64,000 nucleotides of DNA from assembly GCA_963773605.1 (NCBI GenBank), contig CAVZBT010000012.1, positions 1,426,001-1,490,000 on the forward strand, read 5' to 3'. Both the position numbers and the translations under genes were made by a program. Origin of the DNA: CAVZBT01 sp963773605 (GTDB lineage: Bacteria; Acidobacteriota; UBA6911). How positions within the stretch are numbered: the stretch's first letter is position 1; every line of letters begins with the position of its first letter. Below, piece after piece: positions 17,902-25,910 of the stretch. The notes under the pieces were generated by a model that searched no databases, was not told the DNA's origin, and worked only from the letters and a program-made list of their open reading frames with translations.

Positions 17902-18507
17902 TCAACGGTATTTCCTCATGACCCCAACCACGACACCCTGTACCTTGACACGCCCGGCCTCGAGCACGATCGGCGCAACGGCCGGGTTTGAAGGTTGCAG
18001 CCTTATGCTTCCATTCTCGCGATACAGCCGCTTGAGCGTGACGTTTTCGCCGTCGACGAGTGCTACGACCATTTCGCCGTCCGTTGCTTCCGCCCGCGAC
18101 TCAACCACCACATAGTCCCCGTCCTGGATGTGATCTTCGATCATGGATTCTCCCTGGACGCGCAGCACATAACAGGAAGCGCGCCGGGGAAGAAAATCCT
18201 CCGGGATAGAAACGGTCTCAGGCGTCTCAACGGCTTCTATCGGCCGGCCGGCCGCGATGTAACCGAACATTGGCACGGTGCGGGCACCCGCCGGGGCGGC
18301 GTGCGAGACTTCGATTGCGCGCGCCCGATTCGGTTCGCGTCTCAGGTGGCCCCGCGCCTCGAGCGCCTGCAGGTGTTTGAAAACGGCGTTGAGCGAGGCA
18401 AAATGGAAGTGCGCCGCGATCTCCTCCATGCTCGGAGAGTAGCCTTCCCGGTCGATGAACTCAGTGATGAAATCCAGGATTTCTTTTTGCCGCTTCGTCA
18501 GCTTCAT
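17902..18507 (-). CDS. lexA: SOS repressor LexA
   Basis: 201 residues. N-terminal winged helix-turn-helix (KLTKRQKEILDFI through SPSMEEIAAHFHF and LEARGHLRR), Ala-Gly self-cleavage site in GYIAAGRPIEA near residue 90, catalytic Ser in GESMIEDHI near 127, and catalytic Lys in GENVTLKRL near 165. Activated RecA would trigger cleavage and release of SOS genes. The ATG at 18507 is chosen over the GTG at 18516 because AAAGGTG lies at proper distance. First gene of the lexA - small ORF - DnaC-like operon and probably autoregulated through the palindrome 18512-18555. Confidence 0.95.
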   Translation of the reverse strand: MKLTKRQKEILDFITEFIDREGYSPSMEEIAAHFHFASLNAVFKHLQALEARGHLRREPNRARAIEVSHAAPAGARTVPMFGYIAAGRPIEAVETPETVSIPEDFLPRRASCYVLRVQGESMIEDHIQDGDYVVVESRAEATDGEMVVALVDGENVTLKRLYRENGSIRLQPSNPAVAPIVLEAGRVKVQGVVVGVMRKYR

Positions 18508-18511
18508 TTGA

Positions 18512-18555
18512 TTCACCTTTTATACACCTCTGAGATTAGGTGATAGAAAGGTGAA
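18512..18555. promoter_or_regulatory. Candidate LexA operator: 44-bp four-half-site palindrome
   Basis: TTCACCTTT (18512-18520) mirrors AAAGGTGAA (18547-18555), and inside it CACCT (18525-18529) mirrors AGGTG (18538-18542) around an eight-base centre. On each side the two AGGTG half-sites start 11 bp apart, one helical turn. The element covers the region directly before lexA, including its ribosome binding site, and TTGACC at 18556-18561 could be the -35 box. It does not match the Gram-positive, gammaproteobacterial or alphaproteobacterial SOS boxes. Confidence 0.6.
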
Positions 18556-18636
18556 GGTCAAGCGAAAAATTGCCCGACCCCCGTTCGAGTGGGCTGCTGA
18601 CGTTGTTGAGGGTTTGGCCCCGGGAGGGAATCAGCG

Positions 18637-18656
18637 GGCGGCGCCTGGGCGCCGCC
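18637..18656. repeat. GC-rich palindrome downstream of the PDZ gene
   Basis: Perfect inverted repeat GGCGGCGCC - TG - GGCGCCGCC, 10 bases past the stop of the minus-strand PDZ gene. The core matches the palindrome at 4265-4286. No T-run follows. Confidence 0.65.
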
Positions 18657-18666
18657 TCGCTACGGA

Positions 18667-19569
18667 CTAGAGTCGGTAGGAACCGCTGGTTTTGGGCTTG
18701 GATTCGTCGGCAGGCATTTGGATCTGGACGGGGACTTCCTTTTTGTCCCTGATCACCCGGAGCTCGAGAGTCGAACCGCCCTTCTTGGCGCGGACTAGCC
18801 GGGTCAACTCGTCGGGCGAACCGATGTTTTCGCCATCCGCTTTGACGATAACGTCGCCGGCCTTGAGTTTGCCCGCGGCCGCAGAGCCCTCGGTCACGTC
18901 GACGACCATGGCCCCTTCTTTCCGGGGGACGCCCAGGAAGGCGGCCATCTGGTCGTTCAGCGGCTGCATGGCCACCCCCAGCCGGGGTCGCCCCTGCTCG
19001 CCGGCGCCGCGCCCCTGCCAGTTAAACGGAAACTCGTCCATGTTCGGCATCCGGAACATGTACCCGCGCCCTTCGGGCGCCGGCTCCCGGTCGGGGAGTT
19101 CCCCGCGCGGCACCATTTCAAAGCGCCGGGTCACGCGGTCGGGTCCCTCGCGTTTGCCGACGGTAGCGGCCAGGGTTATCTTCTTCCCGTCGCGGCTCAC
19201 CCCGAGCTCGACCTTGCGGTCGACGGGCGTTTCACGCACGAGCCGCGTCATCTGGATGGAGGAGAAGACCGGCGTCCCCGCATATTCCAGGATGACATCC
19301 TTTGCCTGCAGTCCCGCCGCCTCGGCCGGGCTTCCCTTTTCGACGGAAACCACGATGACTCCCCGCTCGCCGTTGAGCTTGTAGTTCGCCATGTTGGCGG
19401 ACGTGACCTCTTCCATCTGGATGCCCAGATAGGAAGACTCCCCCGCACCGAACTGGATGATCCCCGGCCGGGTCGACTGAGCCTGCGCCAGGCCGATCAG
19501 GCCGAAGCTCATCAGGGCGGCCCCAGCCACCGCCAGCCCCGCACGTGGAAACGCCAGAAACACTCTCAT
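18667..19569 (-). CDS. Secreted protein with two PDZ domains
   Basis: 300 residues from ATG 19569 (GGAGGGTAT upstream). N-terminal signal peptide ending near LIGLAQAQ. PDZ domain 1 occupies about residues 40-120 (YLGIQMEE, SPAEAAGLQAKDVIL), a linker rich in Pro, Arg and Met follows, and PDZ domain 2 about 200-285 (RLGVAMQPL, GKLKAGDVIVKADG). No trypsin-like protease domain is present, so it is not a DegP/HtrA protease. More likely an envelope scaffold or sensor that binds C-terminal peptides. Divergent from the first ECF sigma gene across 135 bases, which suggests a link to envelope stress signalling. Confidence 0.8.
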   Translation of the reverse strand: MRVFLAFPRAGLAVAGAALMSFGLIGLAQAQSTRPGIIQFGAGESSYLGIQMEEVTSANMANYKLNGERGVIVVSVEKGSPAEAAGLQAKDVILEYAGTPVFSSIQMTRLVRETPVDRKVELGVSRDGKKITLAATVGKREGPDRVTRRFEMVPRGELPDREPAPEGRGYMFRMPNMDEFPFNWQGRGAGEQGRPRLGVAMQPLNDQMAAFLGVPRKEGAMVVDVTEGSAAAGKLKAGDVIVKADGENIGSPDELTRLVRAKKGGSTLELRVIRDKKEVPVQIQMPADESKPKTSGSYRL

Positions 19570-19704
19570 ATACCCTCCGGAAGTTGTAATGCTCCCCTTC
19601 ACGCCATTACACGGGGCGCGACTTGCGGTGTTCCAAAATTTAAATTCTGCTAGACTTCGCTCGAATAAGCGGGGCGCCACGGCGGTATAGCTGCGGACTC
19701 GACG

Positions 19705-20280
19705 ATGAACCACGATCAGCACGACGAAGGTTCGATTATTGAGCGCTGCAAGAAAGGGGACCGCGAAGCCTTCGCCCTGATCGTGCAGCAGTATATGCGA
19801 CCGGCTTACTACGTCGCGCTCGGCTACGTCGGGAGGCCGGAGGATGCGCTCGACCTCTCGCAGGACGCCTTCGTCAACGCCTTTCGTCACATCAAGAGAT
19901 TCGATTCGTCGAAACGCTTCTTCCCCTGGTTCTACAGCATTCTCAAGAACCTCTGCATGAACCATCTCAACCGGATTCGCCGGCGCCGGGAGGATTCGAT
20001 CGACGAGATGGCTGAGGAGGGGCAGCCGGCCATTCCGATCGAATCGATCAGTCCCGAAGAGAGCGTGGTGCGCAAGGACCTGGAGGAGAAAATCGGCCAG
20101 GCCCTGCTGCGCTTGAAGCCGAAGGAGCGCGAGATCATCATCCTGCAGCATTTTCAGGACTACAGTTATCAACAGATCGCCGACCTGCTGGGCATCCCGA
20201 TCGGGACGGTCATGTCCCGTCTGTACGGTGCCCGGGGCGCCCTCCGGCGGGAACTACAACGGATGGGGGTTACGTATTAG
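19705..20280 (+). CDS. ECF-type RNA polymerase sigma factor 1
   Basis: 191 residues. Region 2 occupies about residues 20-90 (EDALDLSQDAFVNAFRHI is the core-binding and -10 recognising helix pair) and region 4 about 130-185 (LKPKEREIIILQHFQDYSY then QQIADLLGIPIGTVMSRL, the helix-turn-helix for the -35 element). Regions 1 and 3 are missing, as in group 4 sigma factors. The next gene five bases on is its likely zinc-finger anti-sigma factor. Target genes are unknown; autoregulation is usual for such pairs. Confidence 0.92.
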   Translation: MNHDQHDEGSIIERCKKGDREAFALIVQQYMRPAYYVALGYVGRPEDALDLSQDAFVNAFRHIKRFDSSKRFFPWFYSILKNLCMNHLNRIRRRREDSIDEMAEEGQPAIPIESISPEESVVRKDLEEKIGQALLRLKPKEREIIILQHFQDYSYQQIADLLGIPIGTVMSRLYGARGALRRELQRMGVTY

Positions 20281-20284
20281 CGCG

Positions 20285-20728
20285 ATGCCCGAAGACACAT
20301 ACAAGACGCTGTTGATGGGCTATCTGGACGCGGAGCTGACCGAGACAGAGGTCGAGCGCTTCGAGCAGCACCTGAAGGAATGCGCAGAGTGCTCCGCCGA
20401 GCTGGCGCAGTTCCGGAGACTCAAGGAGGTCACGCAGAACATGAGAGTCGTAGCGCCGGACGAAAAATACTGGGACGTGTACTGGTCGAACATTTACAAC
20501 CGCCTCGAACGCCGCATCGGCTGGATCCTTATGTCCCTGGGGGCCATCCTGCTGACGTCCTATGCAATGTACGCGTTTATCCTCGAGCTCTTCCAGTCAC
20601 AGATCCCGCTCGTGGTGCGCATCGGTGTTCTGGCCCTGGTGGTCGGGCTCTGCACCCTGCTCGTTTCCGTGCTGCGGGAACGAGTTTTCTTTGCCAAAGC
20701 CGACAAGTACGAAAGGATCAAGCGATGA
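20285..20728 (+). CDS. Zinc-finger anti-sigma factor, membrane-bound (partner of sigma 1)
   Basis: 147 residues. The N-terminal ZAS-type module has HLKECAECS (His-x3-Cys-x2-Cys) near residue 28, which grips the ECF sigma factor. Two hydrophobic helices follow at about 80-102 and 108-128, placing it in the inner membrane with a short cytoplasmic tail. It lies five bases after the sigma gene and overlaps the next gene by ATGA. The almost absent periplasmic part argues against a large ligand-binding sensor domain; signal input is unknown. Confidence 0.82.
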   Translation: MPEDTYKTLLMGYLDAELTETEVERFEQHLKECAECSAELAQFRRLKEVTQNMRVVAPDEKYWDVYWSNIYNRLERRIGWILMSLGAILLTSYAMYAFILELFQSQIPLVVRIGVLALVVGLCTLLVSVLRERVFFAKADKYERIKR

Positions 20729-21069
20729 TCGTCGTGAGCACCGACAGCATTGCCGGCCGCCGGGTCACACGCACCCTCGGGATCGTCAAAGGGAACACGG
20801 TGCGCGCATGCCACGTCGGCGAGGATCTGATGGCCTTCCTCAAGAACCTCGTCGGGGGAGAGGTCGCCGAGTACACCGAGGTCATCGCGCAGTCGCGCGA
20901 GCAGGCGTTGGACCGGATGGTCGAGGAGGCCCGCAGCCTGGGTGCCAACGCGATCGTGGGCCTGCGGTTCTCGACGACCTATGTGACGCAGGGCGCCGCC
21001 GAGATCATGGCCTACGGCACCGCGGTGATCGCGGAAGATCTCCCTTCCGAATCAGCCGGTTCCCGGTAA
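20725..21069 (+). CDS. YbjQ-like heavy-metal-binding/UPF0145 domain protein
   Basis: 114 residues from ATG 20725 overlapping the anti-sigma stop. Conserved blocks GNTVRACHVGEDLMAFLKN, SREQALDRMVEEARSLGAN and VGLRFSTTYV match the UPF0145/YbjQ family, whose members form ring-shaped oligomers; the molecular role remains unclear. Translational coupling to the sigma/anti-sigma pair implies co-expression with that stress response. No signal peptide. Confidence 0.82.
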   Translation: MIVVSTDSIAGRRVTRTLGIVKGNTVRACHVGEDLMAFLKNLVGGEVAEYTEVIAQSREQALDRMVEEARSLGANAIVGLRFSTTYVTQGAAEIMAYGTAVIAEDLPSESAGSR

Positions 21070-21155
21070 AATAGGGTCGTTCTCCGGGTGCGATGATTTT
21101 CTGAACCATTGCGAAACTTTCCGTATCGCGGGTAATCAAGCCTAATGAGTTCAGT

Positions 21156-21761
21156 TTGACGAGAAAAAACCTGAACCCCAGTAGTGCAGCCGTTGACCCC
21201 GACGTCCTGGTCCGCTGGATCAGGCAGGCAAAGAAGGGGGACATCGGCTCCTACCAGCAGATCTATGAAGCATTTGCCCGCAAGGTCCTCAATTTCGTCT
21301 ACCGCATGGTCAACTCGGTCGATGAGGCAGAGGATCTCGCGCAGGAGACGTTCGTAACGGTTTACCAGAAGCTGGGATCGCTCAAAGACGATACAAAATT
21401 CGAGCCTTGGCTGTTCCGCATCGCCCGTAACTTTGTGTACCAGCGTTATCGCAGCCGGTCGCCGGCCACAGTATCGGTCGATGCGCTCGACGAAGAGGGG
21501 CAGCCGGTTACTCACGTCGCGGATGTCAGAAAAAACCCGGACGAGTCCTTCCAGGCGAGGGAACTGGAGGAAGTCGTCAAGGAAGTGATCGCGGATTTGC
21601 CGGACAAGTACCGTGAAGTGTTCGTCCTGTCTGCCATTCAACGCCTCAGCTACCAGGAGATCTCGGACATCGTCGGGCGCAGCCTCCCCAGCGTCAAAAC
21701 CGACATTCACCGGGCCCGGCTCGAAGTGCGCAAGAGAGTCAAAGATTATCTGAAGGTGTGA
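21156..21761 (+). CDS. ECF-type RNA polymerase sigma factor 2
   Basis: 201 residues in the frame opening at TTG 21156; the exact start is uncertain because no good ATG or ribosome binding site is in frame. Region 2 is shown by NSVDEAEDLAQETFVTVYQK and KFEPWLFRIARNFVYQ, region 4 by LPDKYREVFVLSAIQRLSYQ and ISDIVGRSLPSVKTDIHRAR. The same two-region layout as sigma 1, but the sequences are clearly divergent, so this is not a recent duplication. The next gene two bases downstream encodes its likely anti-sigma partner. Confidence 0.9.
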   Translation: MTRKNLNPSSAAVDPDVLVRWIRQAKKGDIGSYQQIYEAFARKVLNFVYRMVNSVDEAEDLAQETFVTVYQKLGSLKDDTKFEPWLFRIARNFVYQRYRSRSPATVSVDALDEEGQPVTHVADVRKNPDESFQARELEEVVKEVIADLPDKYREVFVLSAIQRLSYQEISDIVGRSLPSVKTDIHRARLEVRKRVKDYLKV

Positions 21762-21763
21762 AT

Positions 21764-22294
21764 ATGGATTGCCGACAATGCCAAGAGGAACTGACCGCAT
21801 ACCTGGACGATGAGCTCCCTCCATCCACCGCCGCCAATGTCCGGTTCCACGTCGAACAGTGCAAGCCATGCGCAGCAGAACTCCGCGGTCTCGAGGAGTC
21901 TGCCGCTTTTCTGGAGTCCAACCTGCGCGCGGTCGAGCTCCGCAAGGAGGTCTGGGGTCATGTGCGGGCCCGGATTGCCGTCGAGGCCCCGCAGGCCCGG
22001 CCCGCATGGATACGTCTCTTTCTGGGGAACCGCTGGCTTGCGGCCACCGCCACGCTCGCCGCGGCCGCGGTACTCGCGCTGGGCATCTGGAGCTACAGGC
22101 AGCACGAACTCGAGCAGCTCGGCCTGGAGCAGTACATGACCGATTATCTCCAGCACAGGGAGTTGCGGGAGCAGAGGCGGACAAAAGCCCCGGAAATCCT
22201 GGTGCCACCCGATGTTCCCGACGATATGGCCAACCCGTTCGTAACCGTCAGGGCGACCATGACCGATAATCCGTTCCGGCAGGAGGCGCAATGA
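21764..22294 (+). CDS. Zinc-finger anti-sigma factor (partner of sigma 2)
   Basis: 176 residues. N-terminal DCRQCQEEL followed by HVEQCKPC (His-x3-Cys-x2-Cys) near residue 29 forms the ZAS zinc module. One membrane helix lies near residues 92-108 (WLAATATLAAAAVLALGIW), then a periplasmic tail of about 65 residues ending NPFRQEAQ. ATG 21764 is two bases after the sigma stop. The stop overlaps the start of the next gene (ATGA), so sigma, anti-sigma and the secreted helical protein are one translational unit. Confidence 0.82.
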   Translation: MDCRQCQEELTAYLDDELPPSTAANVRFHVEQCKPCAAELRGLEESAAFLESNLRAVELRKEVWGHVRARIAVEAPQARPAWIRLFLGNRWLAATATLAAAAVLALGIWSYRQHELEQLGLEQYMTDYLQHRELREQRRTKAPEILVPPDVPDDMANPFVTVRATMTDNPFRQEAQ

Positions 22295-22752
22295 GACCCG
22301 CTGTTACCCCCCCGTCCATGGCTCTCCTCGCGGCAGTACTGGCGGCCGTCCTATGCGGACCGGCCGCCGGGAGCGCATTTCAGGGCTCCCCCACCCTGCA
22401 GAAAATGCGCAGCGCGGCGGAGGCGCAGCACGAGATCGTGATGCTGCTGATCCAGAAGAAGAACTTCGCGCAGGCGGCGGTCGAAGCCGACAAGATATTC
22501 TCGATGCAGTGGCCCGTGGATCAGGAGCCGGTGCTTCTCAAGGAACTCCTTTTCCTTTCGGACCAGTTCGCTCACCACGGCCAAACCAAGGTGGGGCTGC
22601 AGCTGCTCGAAGACAATCTGAAGGCGTTTCGGACCACCCCAAGCCGCGTCGCCATCTGGAAAGAGAAAGGGTACCTGTACAAAGTGCTCAAAGACAACGA
22701 CAAGGCCCTGGACTGCTTCCGCGAGGCGCGCCGGCTGGAGCCCCCCCAATGA
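22291..22752 (+). CDS. Small secreted TPR-like helical protein
   Basis: 153 residues. Signal peptide of about 29 residues (LLAAVLAAVLCGPAAGS). The rest is helical and ends with a TPR-like repeat (GYLYKVLKDNDKALDCFREA). Position as third gene after ECF sigma 2 and its anti-sigma factor suggests an envelope partner of that system, perhaps a target or a modulator. No enzymatic motif is visible; the family is not recognised. Confidence 0.6.
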   Translation: MRPAVTPPSMALLAAVLAAVLCGPAAGSAFQGSPTLQKMRSAAEAQHEIVMLLIQKKNFAQAAVEADKIFSMQWPVDQEPVLLKELLFLSDQFAHHGQTKVGLQLLEDNLKAFRTTPSRVAIWKEKGYLYKVLKDNDKALDCFREARRLEPPQ

Positions 22753-22842
22753 TGTACTCTCGCCTGCAGCTTATCGAACTGCAGGCCGCGGCTCGACGCG
22801 GTCCGGAGGCTGCTCAACGGTTTCCTGATTGACCCCTGTTGT

Positions 22843-22877
22843 GGCCACGTGGGGCCGCCGGGCGGCCCCACGTGGCC
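22843..22877. promoter_or_regulatory. Perfect 35-bp palindrome upstream of methylmalonyl-CoA mutase
   Basis: Seventeen-base arms (GGCCACGTGGGGCCGCC and its complement) around a single central G at 22860, containing CACGTG in each arm. The right arm covers 22869-22874, where the -35 box of the promoter with -10 at 22892 would lie. Either an operator or an unusual terminator for the upstream genes; no T-run follows. Confidence 0.6.
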
Positions 22878-22888
22878 CACCCCCCATG

Positions 22889-22897
22889 TGCTATATT
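22889..22897 (+). promoter_or_regulatory. Extended -10 promoter of the mutase operon
   Basis: TG-C-TATATT with hexamer 22892-22897, 19 bases before the ATG at 22917, with GGGGGGAAGGG in between as ribosome binding site. The -35 window falls inside the palindrome 22843-22877. Confidence 0.55.
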
Positions 22898-22916
22898 TCG
22901 ACCCGGGGGGAAGGGC

Positions 22917-24542
22917 ATGAAAGCGTTGGGTAAAGAGCCGGCCGAGGTACACGCTCCAGTTCGGGAATTCACCACTGTTTCCGGACATCCCGTCAGAGAA
23001 CTGTATACGGCCGACGACCTCGCCGGCTTTCGACCGGAACGCGACCTGGGCGAACCGGGCCAATTCCCGTATGCGCGGGGGGTGTACCGGAACATGTACC
23101 GGGGCCGCCCGTGGACCATGCGGCAGTTCGCCGGCTTCGGGACCGCGGAGGACACCAACGCGAGGTTCAAGTACCTCCTGCAGCAGGGACAGACGGGGCT
23201 GTCGGTGGCCTTCGATTACCCGACGCTGTTTGGATACGATTCCGATCACCCGCTCTCATCCGGCGAAGTGGGACGGTGCGGCGTCGCGATCGATTCACTG
23301 GCCGACATGGAAGCGCTCTTCGACGGAATCCGGCTGGACCAGGTCACCACGTCGATGACGACGAACGCGCCGGCAGCCATGATCTGGGGCATGTACCTGG
23401 TCACGGCGGAAAAACAGGCGGTGGACTGGCGCAACCTCTCGGGCACGATCCAGAACGACATCCTGAAGGAATACATCGCCCAGAAAACCTACATTTACCC
23501 GCCCCGCCCCTCGATGCGGATCATCACCGACATCATCGCGTTCGCGACGCACCACGCGCCCCGCTGGAACACGATTTCCGTGAGCGGCTATCACATCCGG
23601 GAGGCGGGTTCCACGGCGGTGCAGGAGCTGGCGTTCACGCTGCGCGACGGCATCGAGTACGTGGACCACGCGATACGCGCCGGCCTGGCCGTGGACGACT
23701 TCGCCCCGCGGCTCAGCTTCTTTTTCGACGTGCACAACGACTTCTTCGAGGAGATTGCCAAGCTGCGCGCGGCGCGCCGGATTTGGGCCCGGGTCATGCG
23801 GGAACGGTTCCACGCTCGTAACCCGCGCTCGCTCCTGTGCCGCATCCACTGCCAGACCGCGGGCGTCTCGCTGACGGCCCGGCAGCCGTACAACAACGTC
23901 GTCCGGGTCGCGCTGCAGGCGCTGGCTGCCGTGCTCGGCGGGACCCAGTCGCTGCACACCAACTCGCTCGATGAAACGCTTTCGCTGCCGACCGAGCAGG
24001 CCGTGACGCTCGCGCTCCGCACCCAGCAGATCATCGCCTGCGAAAGCGGTGCCGCCGCCACCGTCGATCCGCTCGGGGGATCGTATTTCGTCGAGACGCT
24101 CACCAGCGAGATGGAACAGGCCTGCCTGGAGTACTTCGAGCGCATAGACGCGCTGGGCGGGATGGTCGCCGCCATAGAGCGGGGGTATCCGCAGCGCGAG
24201 ATCCAGGACGCGTCCTACCGGTATGCGCAGGCGGTGGAACACAAGGAGAAGATCATCGTCGGCGTCAACGAGTTCGCCGTCGAATCCGGCGCCCCAGTCG
24301 ACGTCCACCTCATCGACGACGGAGCCCACGAGCGGCAGTGCGCCCAGCTGCGCCGCGTCCGCGAACGACGCGACGCGCCCGACGTCAGCGAAAACCTTCG
24401 TCGCCTGGAAACAGCCGCGCGCGGCACCGAGAATCTCCTTCCGGTCATTCTCGACTGCGTGCGATCCTACGCGACGCTGGGCGAAATGTGCGATACTCTG
24501 AGGGCCGTTTTCGGCGAATACAGGGAACCCCTGATCGACTGA
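22917..24542 (+). CDS. Methylmalonyl-CoA mutase large (catalytic) subunit
   Basis: 541 residues. Catalyses the B12-dependent interconversion of methylmalonyl-CoA and succinyl-CoA in propionate and odd-chain catabolism. The family's TIM-barrel landmarks are present: PYARGVYRNMYRGRPWTMRQ near residue 45, GLSVAFDYPT with the substrate-binding Tyr/Asp, NTISVSGYHIREAG near 222, SLHTNSLDETLSLPT near 345, and DPLGGSYFVE. It stops before the cobalamin domain, which is a separate gene four bases downstream, so this is the two-chain type. The opening residues favour methylmalonyl- over isobutyryl-CoA mutase, but substrate cannot be settled by eye. Confidence 0.9.
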   Translation: MKALGKEPAEVHAPVREFTTVSGHPVRELYTADDLAGFRPERDLGEPGQFPYARGVYRNMYRGRPWTMRQFAGFGTAEDTNARFKYLLQQGQTGLSVAFDYPTLFGYDSDHPLSSGEVGRCGVAIDSLADMEALFDGIRLDQVTTSMTTNAPAAMIWGMYLVTAEKQAVDWRNLSGTIQNDILKEYIAQKTYIYPPRPSMRIITDIIAFATHHAPRWNTISVSGYHIREAGSTAVQELAFTLRDGIEYVDHAIRAGLAVDDFAPRLSFFFDVHNDFFEEIAKLRAARRIWARVMRERFHARNPRSLLCRIHCQTAGVSLTARQPYNNVVRVALQALAAVLGGTQSLHTNSLDETLSLPTEQAVTLALRTQQIIACESGAAATVDPLGGSYFVETLTSEMEQACLEYFERIDALGGMVAAIERGYPQREIQDASYRYAQAVEHKEKIIVGVNEFAVESGAPVDVHLIDDGAHERQCAQLRRVRERRDAPDVSENLRRLETAARGTENLLPVILDCVRSYATLGEMCDTLRAVFGEYREPLID

Positions 24543-24546
24543 GACT

Positions 24547-24948
24547 ATGAGCGAGAAACGAATCCGCGTGCTCGTCGCAAAACCCGGGCTGGACGGGCAC
24601 GACCGCGGCGCCAAAGTGATTGCCCGCGCCCTGCGGGACGCGGGGATGGAAGTCATCTACACGGGGCTGCGGCAGACGCCCGAACAGATCATCAACGCCG
24701 CCCTGCAGGAGGACGTCGATGCCGTCGGCCTGTCCATCCTGTCGGGCGCCCACATGCACCTGTTCCCCCGCATCATGGAACTCAGGCGTCAGAACCGCCT
24801 GGACGACGTGATGGTATTCGCCGGTGGGATCATACCGGATCAGGACATCCCCAGGCTCAAAGAGCTCGGGGTCGCCGAGATCTTCCCGCCGGGGAGTTCC
24901 CTGGAGGAGATCGTTTCCTTCGTCCGCACTCACGTCCGCCCGGAATAG
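24547..24948 (+). CDS. Methylmalonyl-CoA mutase cobalamin-binding subunit
   Basis: 133 residues of the Rossmann-type B12-binding domain. The DxHxxG motif that supplies the cobalt-ligating His is seen as LDGHDRGAK near residue 18, with SILSGAHMHLFP near 70 and FAGGIIPDQD near 92 lining the nucleotide tail. It pairs with the large subunit encoded just upstream (four-base gap). The chaperone MeaB and the epimerase are not in the window. Confidence 0.93.
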   Translation: MSEKRIRVLVAKPGLDGHDRGAKVIARALRDAGMEVIYTGLRQTPEQIINAALQEDVDAVGLSILSGAHMHLFPRIMELRRQNRLDDVMVFAGGIIPDQDIPRLKELGVAEIFPPGSSLEEIVSFVRTHVRPE

Positions 24949-24964
24949 CCGGGGCCCGGCAGCC

Positions 24965-25660
24965 TCACCTGTAATAGCGGTATCTCTGCATGCGCGCCTG
25001 GATCAGCGCTATACGGTTGCGGATGCGCTGGTTCGGCCGTACGGCGCTGTAGCGCCGCGGGTTGATGATCACGGCGGCCAGCGCCGCGGCTTCCTCTTCC
25101 GTCAGGCTGGCGCAGGGCTTTCCGAAATAAGCGCGGGACGCTGCCTCGGCCCCGTACACCCCATCGCCCCACTCGATCACGTTCAAATACAGTTCGAAGA
25201 TCCGCTTCTTCGTCAGATGGCGCTCGAGCGAAAAAGTCAGGACGATTTCCTTCAGCTTGCGGAACGGGTTCTTCGACGGCGACAGGTACAGGTTTTTTGC
25301 CAGCTGCTGGGTGATCGTGCTCGCGCCGCGGGCGAATTCGAGCTTCTCCGCGTTGACCTTGATCGCCTCCCGGATCTGGTCGTAGTCCAGCCCCTCATGC
25401 TGGAAAAACGCGGCGTCTTCCGCGATCAGGACGGCATTGCGCAGGTGTGGCGATATCATGCCCAGTGGCACCCAGGACTGCAAACGACCGGATTTCTTGC
25501 CGGAATCGGCGGCCTGGGCGGCCCGCAGATCCATCAACGCGGTGCTCCGCGGGTTTTCGCGCGCGAGGCGGGCCACGTCCGGGTAGGTCGCGATCTCGAA
25601 CACGATGTAGCCGCCGGCCAATGCCGGTACGATCCATAGGGATAGCCTCTTTATCGTCAC
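24965..25660 (-). CDS. mtgA: Monofunctional biosynthetic peptidoglycan transglycosylase
   Basis: 231 residues with an N-terminal membrane anchor (LWIVPALAGGYIVFEIA). The glycosyltransferase family 51 motifs are clear: EDAAFFQHEGLD with the catalytic Glu, GASTITQQLAKNLYLS, KLKEIVLTFSLER and IFELYLNVIEWGDGVYG. There is no penicillin-binding transpeptidase domain, so it polymerises lipid II without crosslinking. The start is GTG 25660. Convergent with the mutase operon (16-base gap). Confidence 0.93.
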   Translation of the reverse strand: MTIKRLSLWIVPALAGGYIVFEIATYPDVARLARENPRSTALMDLRAAQAADSGKKSGRLQSWVPLGMISPHLRNAVLIAEDAAFFQHEGLDYDQIREAIKVNAEKLEFARGASTITQQLAKNLYLSPSKNPFRKLKEIVLTFSLERHLTKKRIFELYLNVIEWGDGVYGAEAASRAYFGKPCASLTEEEAAALAAVIINPRRYSAVRPNQRIRNRIALIQARMQRYRYYR

Positions 25661-25910
25661 AAGTGCCTCAGGGGCTCACCCGTGGATTGCTGGGCTGCAT
25701 CTCATCGGGGTGCCGAGCCGAGTGCGCGTGCGGCGTGATTTTCACCGCGGTCCAGCGACTCCCGGGAAAGGCCCGCAGGGATCCCGCACACCACGGCTGT
25801 CTTACCGACACCACGTGCATGCCCCCCCACGACTATCGTGCTCATCGGTGCCGGTTATTGTAAACCACGCGCTTGACGCCGGACAGGCCCACGCGCACTA
25901 TTTGCCACTT

